From Maniola hyperantus (taxonomy: Eukaryota > Arthropoda > Insecta > Lepidoptera > Nymphalidae): 64,000 nt of DNA. The position numbers and the translations under genes were made by a program. The notes beneath the pieces were generated by a model. The model was given only the letters and a program-made list of their open reading frames with translations. It was not told the origin of the DNA and ran no database searches. The DNA lies in contig NC_048557.2 of the NCBI RefSeq assembly GCF_902806685.2, positions 11,355,554-11,419,553 on the forward strand, in the 5' to 3' direction. Position 1 is the first letter of the stretch; the number at the start of each line of letters is the position of its first letter. Positions 18,826-29,334 of the stretch are shown one piece after another.

Positions 18826-19130
18826 CTAATCTTGACAAAACAACTGTCTACTTAGCCCCGTCGACAATTCGTCAAACGCTGCACAAATCTAAATACGATA
18901 CACGACGCCAATACTCGATATTGCTTCTTCACGATATTATCTGAGCACTTATTACGGTTTAACAAGCTTCTCTTTCTTCAGCAATCTTTCTCTTTGCCAA
19001 CAATGAAATACGACTAAAGAATTTTCCTTTTTCTTTTCCTAGCTTAGGCTTTGCGTCAATAATTTATTTTTGCTCGATTAACTTGTGATTTGATTCCAGT
19101 ATGTTAAGAGCCAGAGCGCACCACGGTGCA
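18826..19130. other. No recognised feature
   Basis: Unassigned AT-rich sequence. Confidence 0.4.
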
Positions 19131-19250
19131 AAGTCAAAGTCAAAGTCAAAATCAAAAGATTTATTCAAAATAGATTATTATATGCAAATAGTTACTCTTT
19201 TTGATAGCCAGATGTTGGATTTGTAAGATATACCTAGTTAAATAGCAATA
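19131..19250 (-). repeat. Tail-D retroposon 3' end
   Basis: Minus strand ends in (TTTGAC)n at 19131-19150. TATCTTACAAATCCAACATC block present. Confidence 0.6.
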
Positions 19251-19417
19251 TCACATTTAATCGTATTTTATCCTTTACTAAAATGAAGATGAAAAGAGCG
19301 CCTAAATAAATACAGTCAGTTTATATTATGATCTACGAGTTACGATTAACTTTTTCTTATCTTTAATTAAAATTTAAAACTCTTCATTTATTGTGGTGAT
19401 GAGTATTTATTACTTTA
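19251..19417. other. Short unassigned spacer
   Basis: Nothing recognised. Confidence 0.35.
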
Positions 19418-19632
19418 CTAGCTGATGCCCGCGACTTCGTCCGCGTGGAATTTGGTTTTAAAAATCCCGGGGCAACTCTTTGATTTTCCGGGATAAAAAG
19501 TAGCCTATGTCACTCTCCAGGTCTTTATCTATTTCCATGCAAAAAATCATGTCAAGCCGTTGCACCGTCGTTGTGACGTGATTGAAGGGCAAACCAACAA
19601 TCCAACACACTTTCGCATTTATAATAAGGGCA
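19418..19632 (-). mobile_element. Full-length Hel-1 copy
   Basis: Minus strand GTGCCCTTATTATAAATGC to GCGGGCATCAGCTAG. It is close in sequence to the copy that hosts the LTR retrotransposon. Confidence 0.7.
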
Positions 19633-20013
19633 CTGATTACTTTACCTATTACTTTATTCGTCAAAGACAAAAGGTATTATTTCGCCAAAAATTGATAGTA
19701 ACTAAAGACGCAACTAATTAAAATCTTGAATCTTTTGTACAGGGTGAAAAAACGAATTGTACATGGAGGAAAATTACATTAAAATATACCTAATGAATGC
19801 ATGTTTTTATTTTTAATATAAGAATTGCAGCATTCAATTTTTTTTAAACTTATCTGAGCCGGAAATCTAATCAATCGTTAGTAAAATCTATCAACAAAGT
19901 AAACATTGTACCTTACAAAGATTAGGTTAGTTCGTAGCCGCGTAGCCTGTGGCTTGCTACTTGCTACGGAATACTTTCTCTACGAAATGTTACGACCCCT
20001 CATCTTTAACTTT
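19633..20013. other. No recognised feature
   Basis: AT-rich. Contains a short CGTAGCCGCGTAGCCTGTGG run near 19935. Unassigned. Confidence 0.4.
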
Positions 20014-20014
20014 A

Positions 20015-20317
20015 GGGCGGCTTCAGACTAGCGTATTATACGCGCGTATAAGCTCGTTTTTAGAAGCGCATGTAGGCGCGTATAGGCGCACCTTTTGGCA
20101 CACGCTCAACTCGTACGAGCGTTGACGCGTTTCTAAGCTCGTATAAGCGCGAGCCGCGACAGACCACCACCCACCGGACCACCGGTTCGAGCGTACACGC
20201 CGAAATATGCCCGTATACGCGCGTCCGGTTTGTTGAAGCGCGTATGTAGCGCGCGTGTAAGCGCGTATGCTGAAACGACCGTATACGCGCAAAAAAATAC
20301 GCTAGTCTGAAACCACC
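20015..20317. mobile_element. MITE with TTA target duplication (PIF/Harbinger-like)
   Basis: TTA flanks GGGCGGCTTCAGACTAGCGT and an inverse end reading GGGTGGTTTCAGACTAGCGT. The 303-base interior is unusually GC-rich and full of degenerate GCGCGTATA motifs. TTA duplication and G-rich TIRs fit PIF/Harbinger. Confidence 0.7.
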
Positions 20318-20343
20318 CTTAGTTTGTTCAAATTGGAATCAAA

Positions 20344-20702
20344 CAATCAATTTTATGTGTATAGTACGCAACAGGTCGAGAATCGAGATGGCAATCGGGG
20401 TATGAGGCGGGGGAACGCACCGGACACCCGCACGACGTACGTCACCCGCGCTATCCCGCACTGGGTTAGCGCGGGGGCTGTGTGGGTGTGGATTGCCATC
20501 TCGACCTGTCGAGTGCTATATATTATGGGACCTGATGGCTTGACGCTGGTTCCCTGGGAACGGGCGCGGGTGCTAATGTGGGACGCAACGTGCGTTGGCA
20601 CATTGGCCTCATGTTATATCATGGAGATTGGAGACAGCATCAAGACCGGGAGTCGCAGCAGAAATGGCTGAAAGCGGCAAGCGACGCAAGTATGCCTCAT
20701 AG
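20344..20702 (+). repeat. GC-rich dispersed repeat with inverted ends
   Basis: GAGATGGCAATC (20386-20397) pairs with GATTGCCATCTCGACCTG at about 20499-20516. The interior shares CACCCGCGCTATCCCGCAC and GCGGGGGCTG with the hairpin at 2110-2188. It is followed by a LINE-like CTGAAAGCGGCAAGCGACGC block. Confidence 0.5.
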
Positions 20703-21070
20703 TTACATTTTTAATAATAATAATAATAATAAAAACCTTTTATTCAGCCAAATTTACAAATAGGTAGAAACAGGTAGGGTGCCGTAGTCCCTGGGGAACC
20801 AAGGAGCCGACCAGTGTCCATGCTCCTTGGTTCCCCAAGACCCAGGCACCCACTTCTTAAAACTAGCTTAGTGTCTATGTTGGCCGAACGGGGCGCTGCC
20901 TCAGCTTATTGCTGCAGTCGGTCGACTGCAGCGCTGATTTTCAGGCATGGCCCCCAGTGATATCACGGGCCGATCGGGAGCGCGAACATCCCGTGCCTAT
21001 TTTATATTGACACATGCCGAGTTACTTGCTGGTGCTCTTTTGGTAGTAGGTAAAGCAATTTCAACCCAAT
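20703..21070 (-). mobile_element. LINE 3' end, minus strand
   Basis: The minus strand ends in (TTATTA)n at 20706-20730. The 3' UTR block GGTCGACTGCAGCGCTGATT recurs in part near 34500. The pair GGGAACCAAGGAGC / GCTCCTTGGTTCCCC forms a hairpin at 20794-20836. Confidence 0.5.
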
Positions 21071-21124
21071 ACATATATCTAGGCTTTAACGAATCAGATC
21101 TCTATCTATTTAATCTATTCTATT

Positions 21125-21330
21125 GAATATTTTTGTTCCGTTTGCCGTCGACACCCTGGGGCCATGGAGTCTTATTGCCAAAATAAATTACGAGACATTT
21201 CACAGCGATTAATAGCCTCATCTGGTGACAGAAGGGCTGGCTCATTTTTTGCGAAACGGATCAGCCTGGCTGTCCAGCGCGGAAATGCAGCCAGTATTTT
21301 TAGCATTATTCCACGCGGGCCTGATTTGTA
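21125..21330 (+). pseudogene. LINE reverse-transcriptase C-terminal remnant
   Basis: A plus-strand frame reads LIASSGDRRAGSFFAKRISL then AVQRGNAASIF, a typical C-terminal end of lepidopteran non-LTR reverse transcriptases. The upstream DTLGPW motif (about 21149) is in another frame, so the gene is broken. Confidence 0.55.
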
Positions 21331-21391
21331 CAATAATTAGATAACAATAACTTTTAAGTACTTAGCTTTAAGTTTTATTGTAATATTTTCA

Positions 21392-21608
21392 CTAGATGAT
21401 GTCCGCGACTTCATCCACGTGGATTTAGGTTTTCAAAAATCCGGTGGGAACTCTTTGATTTTCCGGCATAAAAAGTAGCCTATGTCCTCTTTATATATAC
21501 AGAGATAGCTTGCGTCCACCAAATTTCGTCAAAATCGGTTAAACGGATGTGCCGTGAAAAGCTAGCAGACAGACAGACACACTTTCGCATTTATAATATT
21601 AGTATGGA
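21392..21608 (-). mobile_element. Full-length Hel-1 copy
   Basis: Minus strand TCCATACTAATATTATAAA to CATCATCTAG. Interior variant AACCGATTTTGACGAAATTT. Confidence 0.7.
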
Positions 21609-22144
21609 TATATCCAAAGGATTATTGAAACAGAGTCAGGCGCATTAGCGAGTATAACTGTAATTTCTTAACAAGTTAACGAAAGAACGCTGAAGCACAT
21701 TACGCCTGAAACAAATGACGGCTATTAAAAAGTCCCCGCTCCAGGAGCTTGTATTTATCAACGCAATATATACCTTATTTCTATTAGACATAAGTTTCAA
21801 AATGAAGAAGGCTATTAACTGACGTCTGTAAAGTACCCGAATTTAGTACTGTGCTTGTGACAGTGAAATGTGTACTCTATGGACCGTGAAATAGGGAATA
21901 GATTTGATTAAATGCAATTTGTTTAGAAGTTTCAATCTTAGGGTTCATTAGTTAAATTGTTTGAGCCATTTATTAGTTTCACTATTGTGTTGTAATAAGC
22001 GAAGTTTGATTAATAATAAACTGACTGATTTATTTTCGTAGTACACAGAATATTTTGGGAATAGGCACTCAGATATAGGTAGATTTGTACTTCCTGAAAC
22101 AATATTCTAAGTTTCGTCGTTGTAACACCACGTAAATCATTTTT
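21609..22144. other. No recognised feature
   Basis: Unassigned AT-rich sequence without exon signals. Confidence 0.4.
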
Positions 22145-22335
22145 AGGGTTCCGGAGTCCGGACCCCAAATGGTGCCACCTGGGCCCTATTACTAAGCCTG
22201 TGCTTCCGTCCGTCCGTCTGTCTGTCAGCTGGCTATATCTCGCAAACCGTTATAGGTAAATTTTCACAGAATGTTTAAAAATAGCTGCCATGAAAATTAA
22301 AAAAAAATCGAGTATTACTCACACTTGACTGGTTT
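22145..22335 (+). mobile_element. FP-family element, short
   Basis: AGGGTTCCGGAGTCCGGACC to CACACTTGACTGGTTTTTT, with GTCCGTCCGTCTGTCTGTC. Confidence 0.55.
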
Positions 22336-22370
22336 TTTAAACATTTCAACACTTATAAAATAATTATTCA

Positions 22371-22557
22371 CTAGCCGATCCCCGCGACTTCGTCCGCGTG
22401 GCATTAGGTTTTCAAAATCCCATGGAAATTCTTTGATTTTCCGGAATAAAAAGTAGCCTATGTCACTCGCTTCAGGTCTTTATCTATATCTACCCATGCA
22501 AAAAATCACGTCAATCCGTTGCACCGTTGCGACGTGATTGAAGGACAAATCAACAAA
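22371..22557 (-). mobile_element. Hel-1 copy, 3' part, split by the LTR retrotransposon
   Basis: Minus-strand end GCGGGGATCGGCTAG at 22371. The copy continues at 31999-32037 on the far side of the retrotransposon. Joining the flanks at the single CAAA restores an uninterrupted Hel-1 sequence. Confidence 0.8.
22554..22557. repeat. Target-site duplication, left copy (CAAA)
   Basis: The four bases before the left LTR equal the four after the right LTR (31999-32002). Confidence 0.8.
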
Positions 22558-24055
22558 TGTAAGGGTGGTAAATTGGACGGAATAGAAATATACCCGGATA
22601 CGGAATAATCTACCACCTTACAAAGATTAGAGGAAAAAAAAAATAATTTTAATTTACTTTACTTGATCTATCTACCTAGTACAGAATAGAAGCTAGCCGT
22701 CGACTCCCTTGTAATGCATATGAGGTGTTATAAATGAAATTTGCTAGATGTTAGGCAAAATTGTTTTTAATGTAACTTTTACCGGGGTCGCTTAATACAG
22801 AATGATGGCTAATAATGCTTAGTTATTCTAGCTTAATGCCAAGACTTAATTTAGATACATTAGAATGACTTAGGTAGATAGTACATAAGATCTATGTTTT
22901 AAATTTAAGATGCCATTGGCATGGAATAGACAATGACACAGTAAAATTCATAAAATTGTTTCAAAATAAAAGCTCAGTAGTAAAGACAGGGTTCTTACTG
23001 TACACATACACTAAGAAGGTTCACTAAACTGTTGCAGGATACAAACATTTGCTTACTTGTAGGTGCGAAGACTGCAAGGTAGCTGGACGGCATCGGCCAA
23101 GATCCAAAACTCAATTTATTTGATTCTTCACAACCGAAATGTTTCATTACAAAGATTTTCACCAAGTCTTATCCATAGCAATTAAGTTGTCAACGTGAAT
23201 GTGCAAAAGAAATAAATACGAAAACCGAAAACGCAAACGGAAAACTAAAACGGAAAACTGAAGCTAAACGTAAAACGTAAACGTAAAAACGAAAACCCTG
23301 TAACAAAGAAAAACAAGATTATAATTTGTGCTGTGTGAAAATTTCGACACGTGGAATTTTCCCGATCAAACACAACTCACCTATTGAACTCCTGGCCACC
23401 AATGGTTTTCAGAAGTCCACCCACAACCCATTATCCTCATTTATTTGGGAAGATAAAATAACTGGAACTGGAATGAAATCATAAAATTAGGATTTTCTCT
23501 AACCAAACCGCCATTTTGTCGAATCCACATTACTTGATTTTTCACTCACCATAATTGATGAAACATTGAAATACGTTAGGATGACTAACTTTATACTATT
23601 GTATTTTCCCAGGCGAAGCCATGGGCGAAAAAGAGTGAGATTTTCCTGGAACGAAAAAAAATTCGTCTTCACATGTTGACTCCAGGAAAATTCTAAATCT
23701 CACCTATCGGTGTTGCCAGACGCAACCCGAGTGTCGCCGCTCTCATTTAGTTTGATCATAAAGCCAATTCATTTTTGAATATTTGCGGAACCTAAGGATA
23801 TATTATAAGAACCGTTTTGTTAATGACTTAACAATAAACAAATGATATTATGGTTTTATTTAATTATTTTTGTTTTATTTTTACGACAATTGACAACGAA
23901 GCAAACGCCATCTATTGTGGCTCGAATGAACTCTGAACATCGACCCACGCGTAGTTCTGCACCTTGATGCTAGGTGGCACCAACATACTTTGAACAAAAT
24001 AGATTTTAATTAAAAGCGAAACGCTAATTAGTAGTTCAAAATTTACAACGTCACA
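22558..24055 (-). repeat. 3' LTR (left in window), 1498 bases
   Basis: On the minus strand it starts TGTGACGTTGTAAATTTTG and ends CCACCCTTACA (TG...CA). I compared it line by line with 30501-31998 and found no difference. It contains an A/C-rich stretch at 23219-23301 and a hairpin at 23635-23703. Confidence 0.95.
23635..23703. repeat. Stem-loop inside the LTR
   Basis: GTGAGATTTTCCTGGA pairs with TCCAGGAAAATTCTAAATCTCAC across a small bulge. An inner ACGAA/TTCGT stem lies within the loop. The same structure is at 31578-31646 in the other LTR. The role is unknown. Confidence 0.6.
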
Positions 24056-24058
24056 ATA

Positions 24059-24069
24059 CTTCCCCTCCT
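24059..24069 (-). promoter_or_regulatory. Polypurine tract of the retrotransposon
   Basis: Minus-strand AGGAGGGGAAG ends three bases before the 3' LTR. This is the position and composition expected of the plus-strand primer left by RNase H. Confidence 0.75.
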
Positions 24070-24880
24070 ACGAAAAGGTTCAACAGGTTGAACCACGCTG
24101 CCCTCAGCGTCATCCAACAACTACTAACAATTTGCCTGAAACAAACAAACAAAAAAAAAAACACAGAAGTTACGCGTGAACGCACATCTACTACTAACAA
24201 GGAAAATTGTCTAACAAAATAAATATACTGAAAACAGTGTAAGGTTTTATACATTATACTTAACTACACAACCCTAACTTCTAAAAAGAATATATACAAA
24301 AAAACTTCATGGTGTCTAAGACACTTGAGTGGAAACATCTTGGCATCATTCTTCAGCTGACTGATAGAATGCGTCTAGGCCTACGGTGGTTCACTCTTTT
24401 AAACTACCATCTTAATATTTGTTACTCAACAAATACGGAAAAACTGGTTGTGAACGGGTCCATCTGATATGGCAACCGTTCTCTATCCCATTCGGAAAAA
24501 TAAAACCGAATCAAAATCGGAATATGAGAAAAAAAAACGAAATAACTCTCCTAGAAAATAGATCTCGGAACAGAATCGGAAAAATAACAGAAATGATCCA
24601 TTATCTAGAAGGAAAACGAAAACAAAACACAAAACCCCCCCTTTTCGTTATCCCCAAAGTACGATATTTGCATTTTTACTTTCTCAACCGGTTGGTCTAC
24701 CACAAGCATTCCAATCATCACATATTCATCCCTACATACATCCACTACATTCCTCCTCAACTGAACCATGGTAATGTAACTGTTAACTCAGAACATCACT
24801 ACACTCATTCAAATTCCTAATTGAATATTGATAACTTAAATATTCAAACAGTTTAGACCAAACTAAGTAATGGCAAATAT
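24070..24880 (-). other. Region between pol and the 3' LTR, no env
   Basis: No minus-strand frame with signal peptide, membrane segment or furin-like site was seen. The plus-strand frame at 24419-24820 is antisense and has no recognisable domain. Confidence 0.6.
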
Positions 24881-27800
24881 CTACTTCTTAATATCCTTAA
24901 TATGCCAAGTGCCTATTGGGTGGTTGTCAGCTACTCTAACTAGTTCATAAACCAAAGGTGACAAAACCTTGACAACCCTGCACTTTTCATACTTAGGTGC
25001 CAGCTTAGCTGTGAAAAAATTTGTAGCGTCGCTTTGTGGATAGGTCTTTTTCCACACTATATCCCCAACAGAATAGCTTGCAGACCTACGCCTTAAGTTG
25101 TAATGCGTTGCATACTCTGCATGAGCCTGAAACAAATTTCTCCTAACCTGACCAAATATGTCCTCCAAAGTTCCAAACTTTCCTGCGTATTCCTCCCTTG
25201 GAATTCCGGCCTCGTACTCCTTATCCGTGTCCTTATAGAAGGAACCATTTAAAACCGGTTCTCTAGCGTGGACAAGGAAGAACGGGGAGAATCCAGTGGA
25301 TTCATTAACCGCACTGTTTATGGCGAACTGGACCTTGTACAGGTTTTCGTCCCAGGACCTGTGGTTATCTTTCACAAAAGCGGCTACAGCAGTCATAACA
25401 ACCTTATTGTACCTCTCAACAAGGTTAACTTGCGGAGTGTACAGTGGTGTGTAGTGTAATTTCGGAATATTATAACGCTTAATGAGATTACGGAATTCAG
25501 ATCCTGTAAATTGGGACCCATTGTCCACAATCACAGTCTCTGGAACACTATGGTTCAAAAATACAAAATTCTCTAGCGCTTTAACAACAGCGGCACCTGT
25601 GGCACGCCGTAACGGAAACAACATTGTATATTTCGAAAAACAACACGTCACCACAAAAAGAAATGTAAATCCTGATTTAGACCTAGGCAAAGGTCCGACT
25701 AAATCAGCCGAAATGACCTGAAAAGGTCTCTCGCAGACTTTAGGCTTCCCTAGCAGACCTGGAGTGGCTGATGTCGTGTGTTTATACGCAGAGCAAGTAT
25801 CACAATTCTTAACGTACTCAACCACGTCCTTATACATACCACGCCAAAAATATCTGAGGGATAATCTGCGATGAGTTTTGAACACACCAAAATGACCTGC
25901 GGTTGCATCTGCATGGTTTTGTTGCATAATTCTAAGGATGTCGTTCTTGTGGACTACCTCTTTCCAGTCGAACTCACTGAGAAGCTGGTATTTACATTTA
26001 CTGTAACGATATAGTTTATCGTTCAAAATACAAAAATTCGGAAAATTTGCTGGATTGATTTTACAGCCATTAAATGTTTTGTCATACCAGTCATCTACCA
26101 AAACTTGTTGACTAGAGTTATCATTACGATCACCAACTACATCTACGTGTATGAGTCTCGACAAGGTATCCGGAACTACATTATCACAACCCTTCCTATG
26201 TTCGATAACAAAATTATACTGTGATAATCTACAACCCCATCTGGCGAGTCGTCCTGAGGGATTTTCTAAATTTAAGAACCACTTTAGGGATGCATGGTCT
26301 GTGATAATTGTGACTGGCTTGGAACCAAAATAAGCCTGAAATTTCTCCACTGCAAAAATCACAGCTAGAGCCTCGCGTTCCGTCGCGCTGTAATTCCTTT
26401 CGTTTTTATTTAGGCTCCTACTGACATACGCAATGGGATGATCGCAACCATCGGTTTCTTGCGTTAGCATACCGCCAACACCATATGCAGAAGCATCACA
26501 ATGTATTTTGAATGGTTTTTCAAAATTCGGTACCGCAAGAACAGGTGCGGTTACCAACGCATTCTTCAATGTATTAAATGCTACCTCTGCCTGTTCGCTC
26601 CACTCAAATTTAGGTGCGTTCTTTCCTTTACTCGTTAGTCTATTGAGTGGTGCAGCGATGGTTGAAAAATTCCTAATAAAGCGCCTGTACCAAGAACAAG
26701 TGCCTAGGAAAATCTTTACCTCCTGTGCAGTTTTTGGGGTCGGAAAGTTCAAAACTGCGGCAACTTTTCCAGGATCTGTGCGTAAACCAAATTCATCCAC
26801 TATATACCCTAAATATTTCAAAGAGTTTCTAAAAAAATTACATTTATCAAAATTTATGGATAGTTGAGCCATTTTTAGTTTATCCAGAACTCTGTTTAAT
26901 AAAATTAAATGGGTTTCAAAATCAGCAGAACAAATAACAATATCATCTATATAACAAAATACTATTCCATTTTCAATATCACTACAAAAATTTTGATTAA
27001 ATAACTGGTCCATTAACCTCTGCTGTCGTGCTGGTGCACCGCATAGGCCAAACGGCATGACTTTAAATTTGAATAACCCTCTACCAGGAACTGTAAAACT
27101 GGTTTTTTCCTGAGAGTCGTTAGCTAACGGAATTTGCCAGAAACTTGAACTTAAATCAATCGATGATAAAAACCTTGCCTCTTTCAAGCTATCTAGAATT
27201 TGTGGAATGTACGGTATTGAGTATGAATCCCCCTTTGTCACTGAATTTAATTTCCTGCAATCTAGGCAAAATCTCCAGTCTCCATTTGCCTTTTTCACTA
27301 AAATTGCTGGGTTATTCCAAGGGCTTTCACTCGGAGTAACTACGTCCATTTCCAGCATCCTATCTAACTCTTTACTTAAAGCTTCCTTCTTTTCGGGAGA
27401 AAGTGGATATTGTTTTATTTTTATTGGCAAGGCATCACCGGTGTCAATAACATGTTCAATTAATTTTGTTCTACCCAATCCAATTTTCGTTGAAGAAATA
27501 TCTAAAAATTTATTTACTACAGACTGGGCTAATTCTTTCTGTTGAGATGATAAGTTTTCAAAAGAAGTGATGGTATGAATTTGTTCATTATCAATCGCAC
27601 AAATATTGTAAAATTGAGAAGGTGCCTTAATTAATTCTAAATTATCAAAAATGCCAGGGGCTAACTGAAATGTTTTCCAAAAGTCACAGCCAAAAATAAC
27701 ATCCGCTATTATAGAGGGTACTACAAAAAATTTTATTATGTGAGTTACGGAATTATAAGTAATCGGAATAAACATATAACCCATGCAATCAAGTTTGTCT

Positions 27801-28075
27801 CCATTTGCCACTGAAAATGTGGTATCAATACTGCTATGCAGTTTATAACCGAATCTCAAAAAAACCTTGTGCGCCTGGTTACCCAAAATTGACGCGCAAG
27901 CACCGGAATCTAGTAAACCTGTAATCTCAAAACCGTCAACAAAAACCTTTAAATGTGGCCTAAAGTCTCGTTTATCCACTGAATACAGAACTGTGTCAGG
28001 TAAAAGGGATGTTTTGTTGTTAATGACCAAGTTATTTACTTGTGTCTCTGCACAGTTCTTACTAATTAGTTTTTT
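24881..28075 (-). CDS. pol: Pol polyprotein (PR-RT-RNaseH-IN)
   Basis: Expressed as the 3' part of Gag-Pol after a -1 frameshift. The frame is open from 28096 and needs no ATG of its own. Counting from the TTG codon at 28030 (1049 codons to the stop): protease DSGA at residue 41; reverse transcriptase with VKKANGDWRFC (from 245), catalytic D292 and YIDD at 360-363; RNase H D512, E553, D578; integrase zinc site H706, H713, C743, C746; integrase core D776, D836, E872 with the usual 35-residue D-to-E gap; and a GPY/F-like C-terminal module (LAPKYEKCRVVKVLSPLVYE, from 1010). No chromodomain. The sequence GAPARQQRLMD replaces the more common NAPATFQRLMD. All catalytic residues are present and the frame is intact. 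It copies RNA to DNA and integrates it. Confidence 0.95.
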   Translation of the reverse strand, partial: KKLISKNCAETQVNNLVINNKTSLLPDTVLYSVDKRDFRPHLKVFVDGFEITGLLDSGACASILGNQAHKVFLRFGYKLHSSIDTTFSVANGDKLDCMGYMFIPITYNSVTHIIKFFVVPSIIADVIFGCDFWKTFQLAPGIFDNLELIKAPSQFYNICAIDNEQIHTITSFENLSSQQKELAQSVVNKFLDISSTKIGLGRTKLIEHVIDTGDALPIKIKQYPLSPEKKEALSKELDRMLEMDVVTPSESPWNNPAILVKKANGDWRFCLDCRKLNSVTKGDSYSIPYIPQILDSLKEARFLSSIDLSSSFWQIPLANDSQEKTSFTVPGRGLFKFKVMPFGLCGAPARQQRLMDQLFNQNFCSDIENGIVFCYIDDIVICSADFETHLILLNRVLDKLKMAQLSINFDKCNFFRNSLKYLGYIVDEFGLRTDPGKVAAVLNFPTPKTAQEVKIFLGTCSWYRRFIRNFSTIAAPLNRLTSKGKNAPKFEWSEQAEVAFNTLKNALVTAPVLAVPNFEKPFKIHCDASAYGVGGMLTQETDGCDHPIAYVSRSLNKNERNYSATEREALAVIFAVEKFQAYFGSKPVTIITDHASLKWFLNLENPSGRLARWGCRLSQYNFVIEHRKGCDNVVPDTLSRLIHVDVVGDRNDNSSQQVLVDDWYDKTFNGCKINPANFPNFCILNDKLYRYSKCKYQLLSEFDWKEVVHKNDILRIMQQNHADATAGHFGVFKTHRRLSLRYFWRGMYKDVVEYVKNCDTCSAYKHTTSATPGLLGKPKVCERPFQVISADLVGPLPRSKSGFTFLFVVTCCFSKYTMLFPLRRATGAAVVKALENFVFLNHSVPETVIVDNGSQFTGSEFRNLIKRYNIPKLHYTPLYTPQVNLVERYNKVVMTAVAAFVKDNHRSWDENLYKVQFAINSAVNESTGFSPFFLVHAREPVLNGSFYKDTDKEYEAGIPREEYAGKFGTLEDIFGQVRRNLFQAHAEYATHYNLRRRSASYSVGDIVWKKTYPQSDATNFFTAKLAPKYEKCRVVKVLSPLVYELVRVADNHPIGTWHIKDIKK

Positions 28076-29334
28076 GAATTTTTGTCCGGAGCGGGTTTAC
28101 TAGTCGCCTTTTTACTACAACTTGGACATGTCTTTACTGTAAAGTTCTGACGTCCACACGAAAAACATCTAATAAATTTCGGAACTGTCCTGCAAAATTT
28201 AAAGGAATGGTTACCCTTGCCGCACTTGTAACATAGTTGTTTATTTGTTTTCGTAAAATCAGTGCCTTTACTTGTATCAACCTTAGGTGCAGGTGTGACT
28301 GAAAGTGTGTTTATCTGTTTTGTCACTTGTTTGTAAGCAAACTCTGAACTTAAAGTTGCCTTACTGTTAGTAGGCTCAGAAAATAAGGCGGAACGCTGCC
28401 TCGCAGCCTCTAGTTTGCGACACTTTTCCTTCAACATTGCGACAGACTTAATGTCAACAAGAGCTAATTGTTCTGAGTAAAAAGGGCGAATATTATGTAA
28501 TAAAATTTGTAACTTTTGTTCTTCGGAAAGTGGTGTTGACAACCTTGAAAACATGCAAAACATTACAGCGAAATAGATAGACACAGGTTCTTCAGAGCCT
28601 TGTGTTCTTGCTCGAATTTCACCTAGCAACCTGTAGTCATAATCTACTGCATCAAATTCCTCTAAAAATAAAGTTTTCAATTCTGACCAAGACGAAACTT
28701 GACATTTGTTGCCTCTGTACCATAACAATGCTCGGCCTGTAAAAAGATGAAATGCAGAAACAAATAATTTTCCATCTGAAACGCCATAAGATCTTTTATA
28801 TTCCTCAACGCGTTCGATGAAACTGCGCGGATCACCCTGTCCGTTGAAATGTAACTTCCACTTGGCAACATTTTTATCACCAGTGCAGTCAACGGCGGTA
28901 CTCTCGGAATCCAGTGATTCGTCGTGAGACGACTCATTGTCAGCTTCTAATCTGGAAATCAAACTCTGCAACTTTGTATGTAATTCACTCTTCCTACTTA
29001 TTAAGCTGAGTTCGGAACACTGTATTCTCAAAATTCTAAAGTACAAATGTGAAGCTAAAGCTTTAGACCTACAGAGGGCATGTCTATCTTTAGTGTCAGA
29101 ACACTTTTTTAATAAATCTTCTAAGTCTTGAAGTTTTTTAGTAATAACCCCTAACTCACTTTCAGAAGAGAAATCTGTCTCTAAAATTGATTCAGAAGGA
29201 ATTTCCTGAATTAATTGTTTTAACTGTTTCTTTAAACCTAGCACTGTAGGTGCTGGAGTTTCGGAACGAATGGATACCTCATAACACAATTCGTCCTTCA
29301 AAAGTGAATGAAACTGGGCAAAAGTCTGTTCCAT
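28066..29334 (-). CDS. gag: Gag structural protein
   Basis: 422 residues starting at the ATG at 29334. Residues 1-130 are helical, with coiled-coil-like leucine and lysine spacing. Residues 157-310 form a retrotransposon Gag capsid domain (WKLHFNGQGDPRSFIERVEE, then ALLWYRGN). A CCHC knuckle follows (C368, C371, H376, C381). The second zinc module has no histidine: C390, C393, C403, C406 fit a CX2C-X9-CX2C zinc ribbon. The lysine-rich tail ends at the frameshift site. Gag forms the particle and binds element RNA. It overlaps the pol frame by about 30 bases. Confidence 0.93.
   Translation of the reverse strand: MEQTFAQFHSLLKDELCYEVSIRSETPAPTVLGLKKQLKQLIQEIPSESILETDFSSESELGVITKKLQDLEDLLKKCSDTKDRHALCRSKALASHLYFRILRIQCSELSLISRKSELHTKLQSLISRLEADNESSHDESLDSESTAVDCTGDKNVAKWKLHFNGQGDPRSFIERVEEYKRSYGVSDGKLFVSAFHLFTGRALLWYRGNKCQVSSWSELKTLFLEEFDAVDYDYRLLGEIRARTQGSEEPVSIYFAVMFCMFSRLSTPLSEEQKLQILLHNIRPFYSEQLALVDIKSVAMLKEKCRKLEAARQRSALFSEPTNSKATLSSEFAYKQVTKQINTLSVTPAPKVDTSKGTDFTKTNKQLCYKCGKGNHSFKFCRTVPKFIRCFSCGRQNFTVKTCPSCSKKATSKPAPDKNSKN
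28069..28075 (-). promoter_or_regulatory. -1 ribosomal frameshift site A AAA AAC
   Basis: In the gag frame the minus strand reads TCA AAA AAC TAA. The heptamer fits X XXY YYZ exactly, and the gag stop follows at once. Slipping back one base enters the pol frame, which is open from 28096. A weak CAAGT/ACTTG stem lies downstream, but at a larger distance than is typical; no clear pseudoknot was found by eye. Confidence 0.85.

Noticed and set aside
20353..20601. Open frames on both strands in a GC-rich repeat
   Set aside because: GC-rich inverted sequence gives open frames by composition; no conserved motif.
24419..24820. 133-codon open frame on the plus strand next to the 3' LTR
   Set aside because: Antisense to the retrotransposon, no motif, low-complexity lysine/asparagine content.
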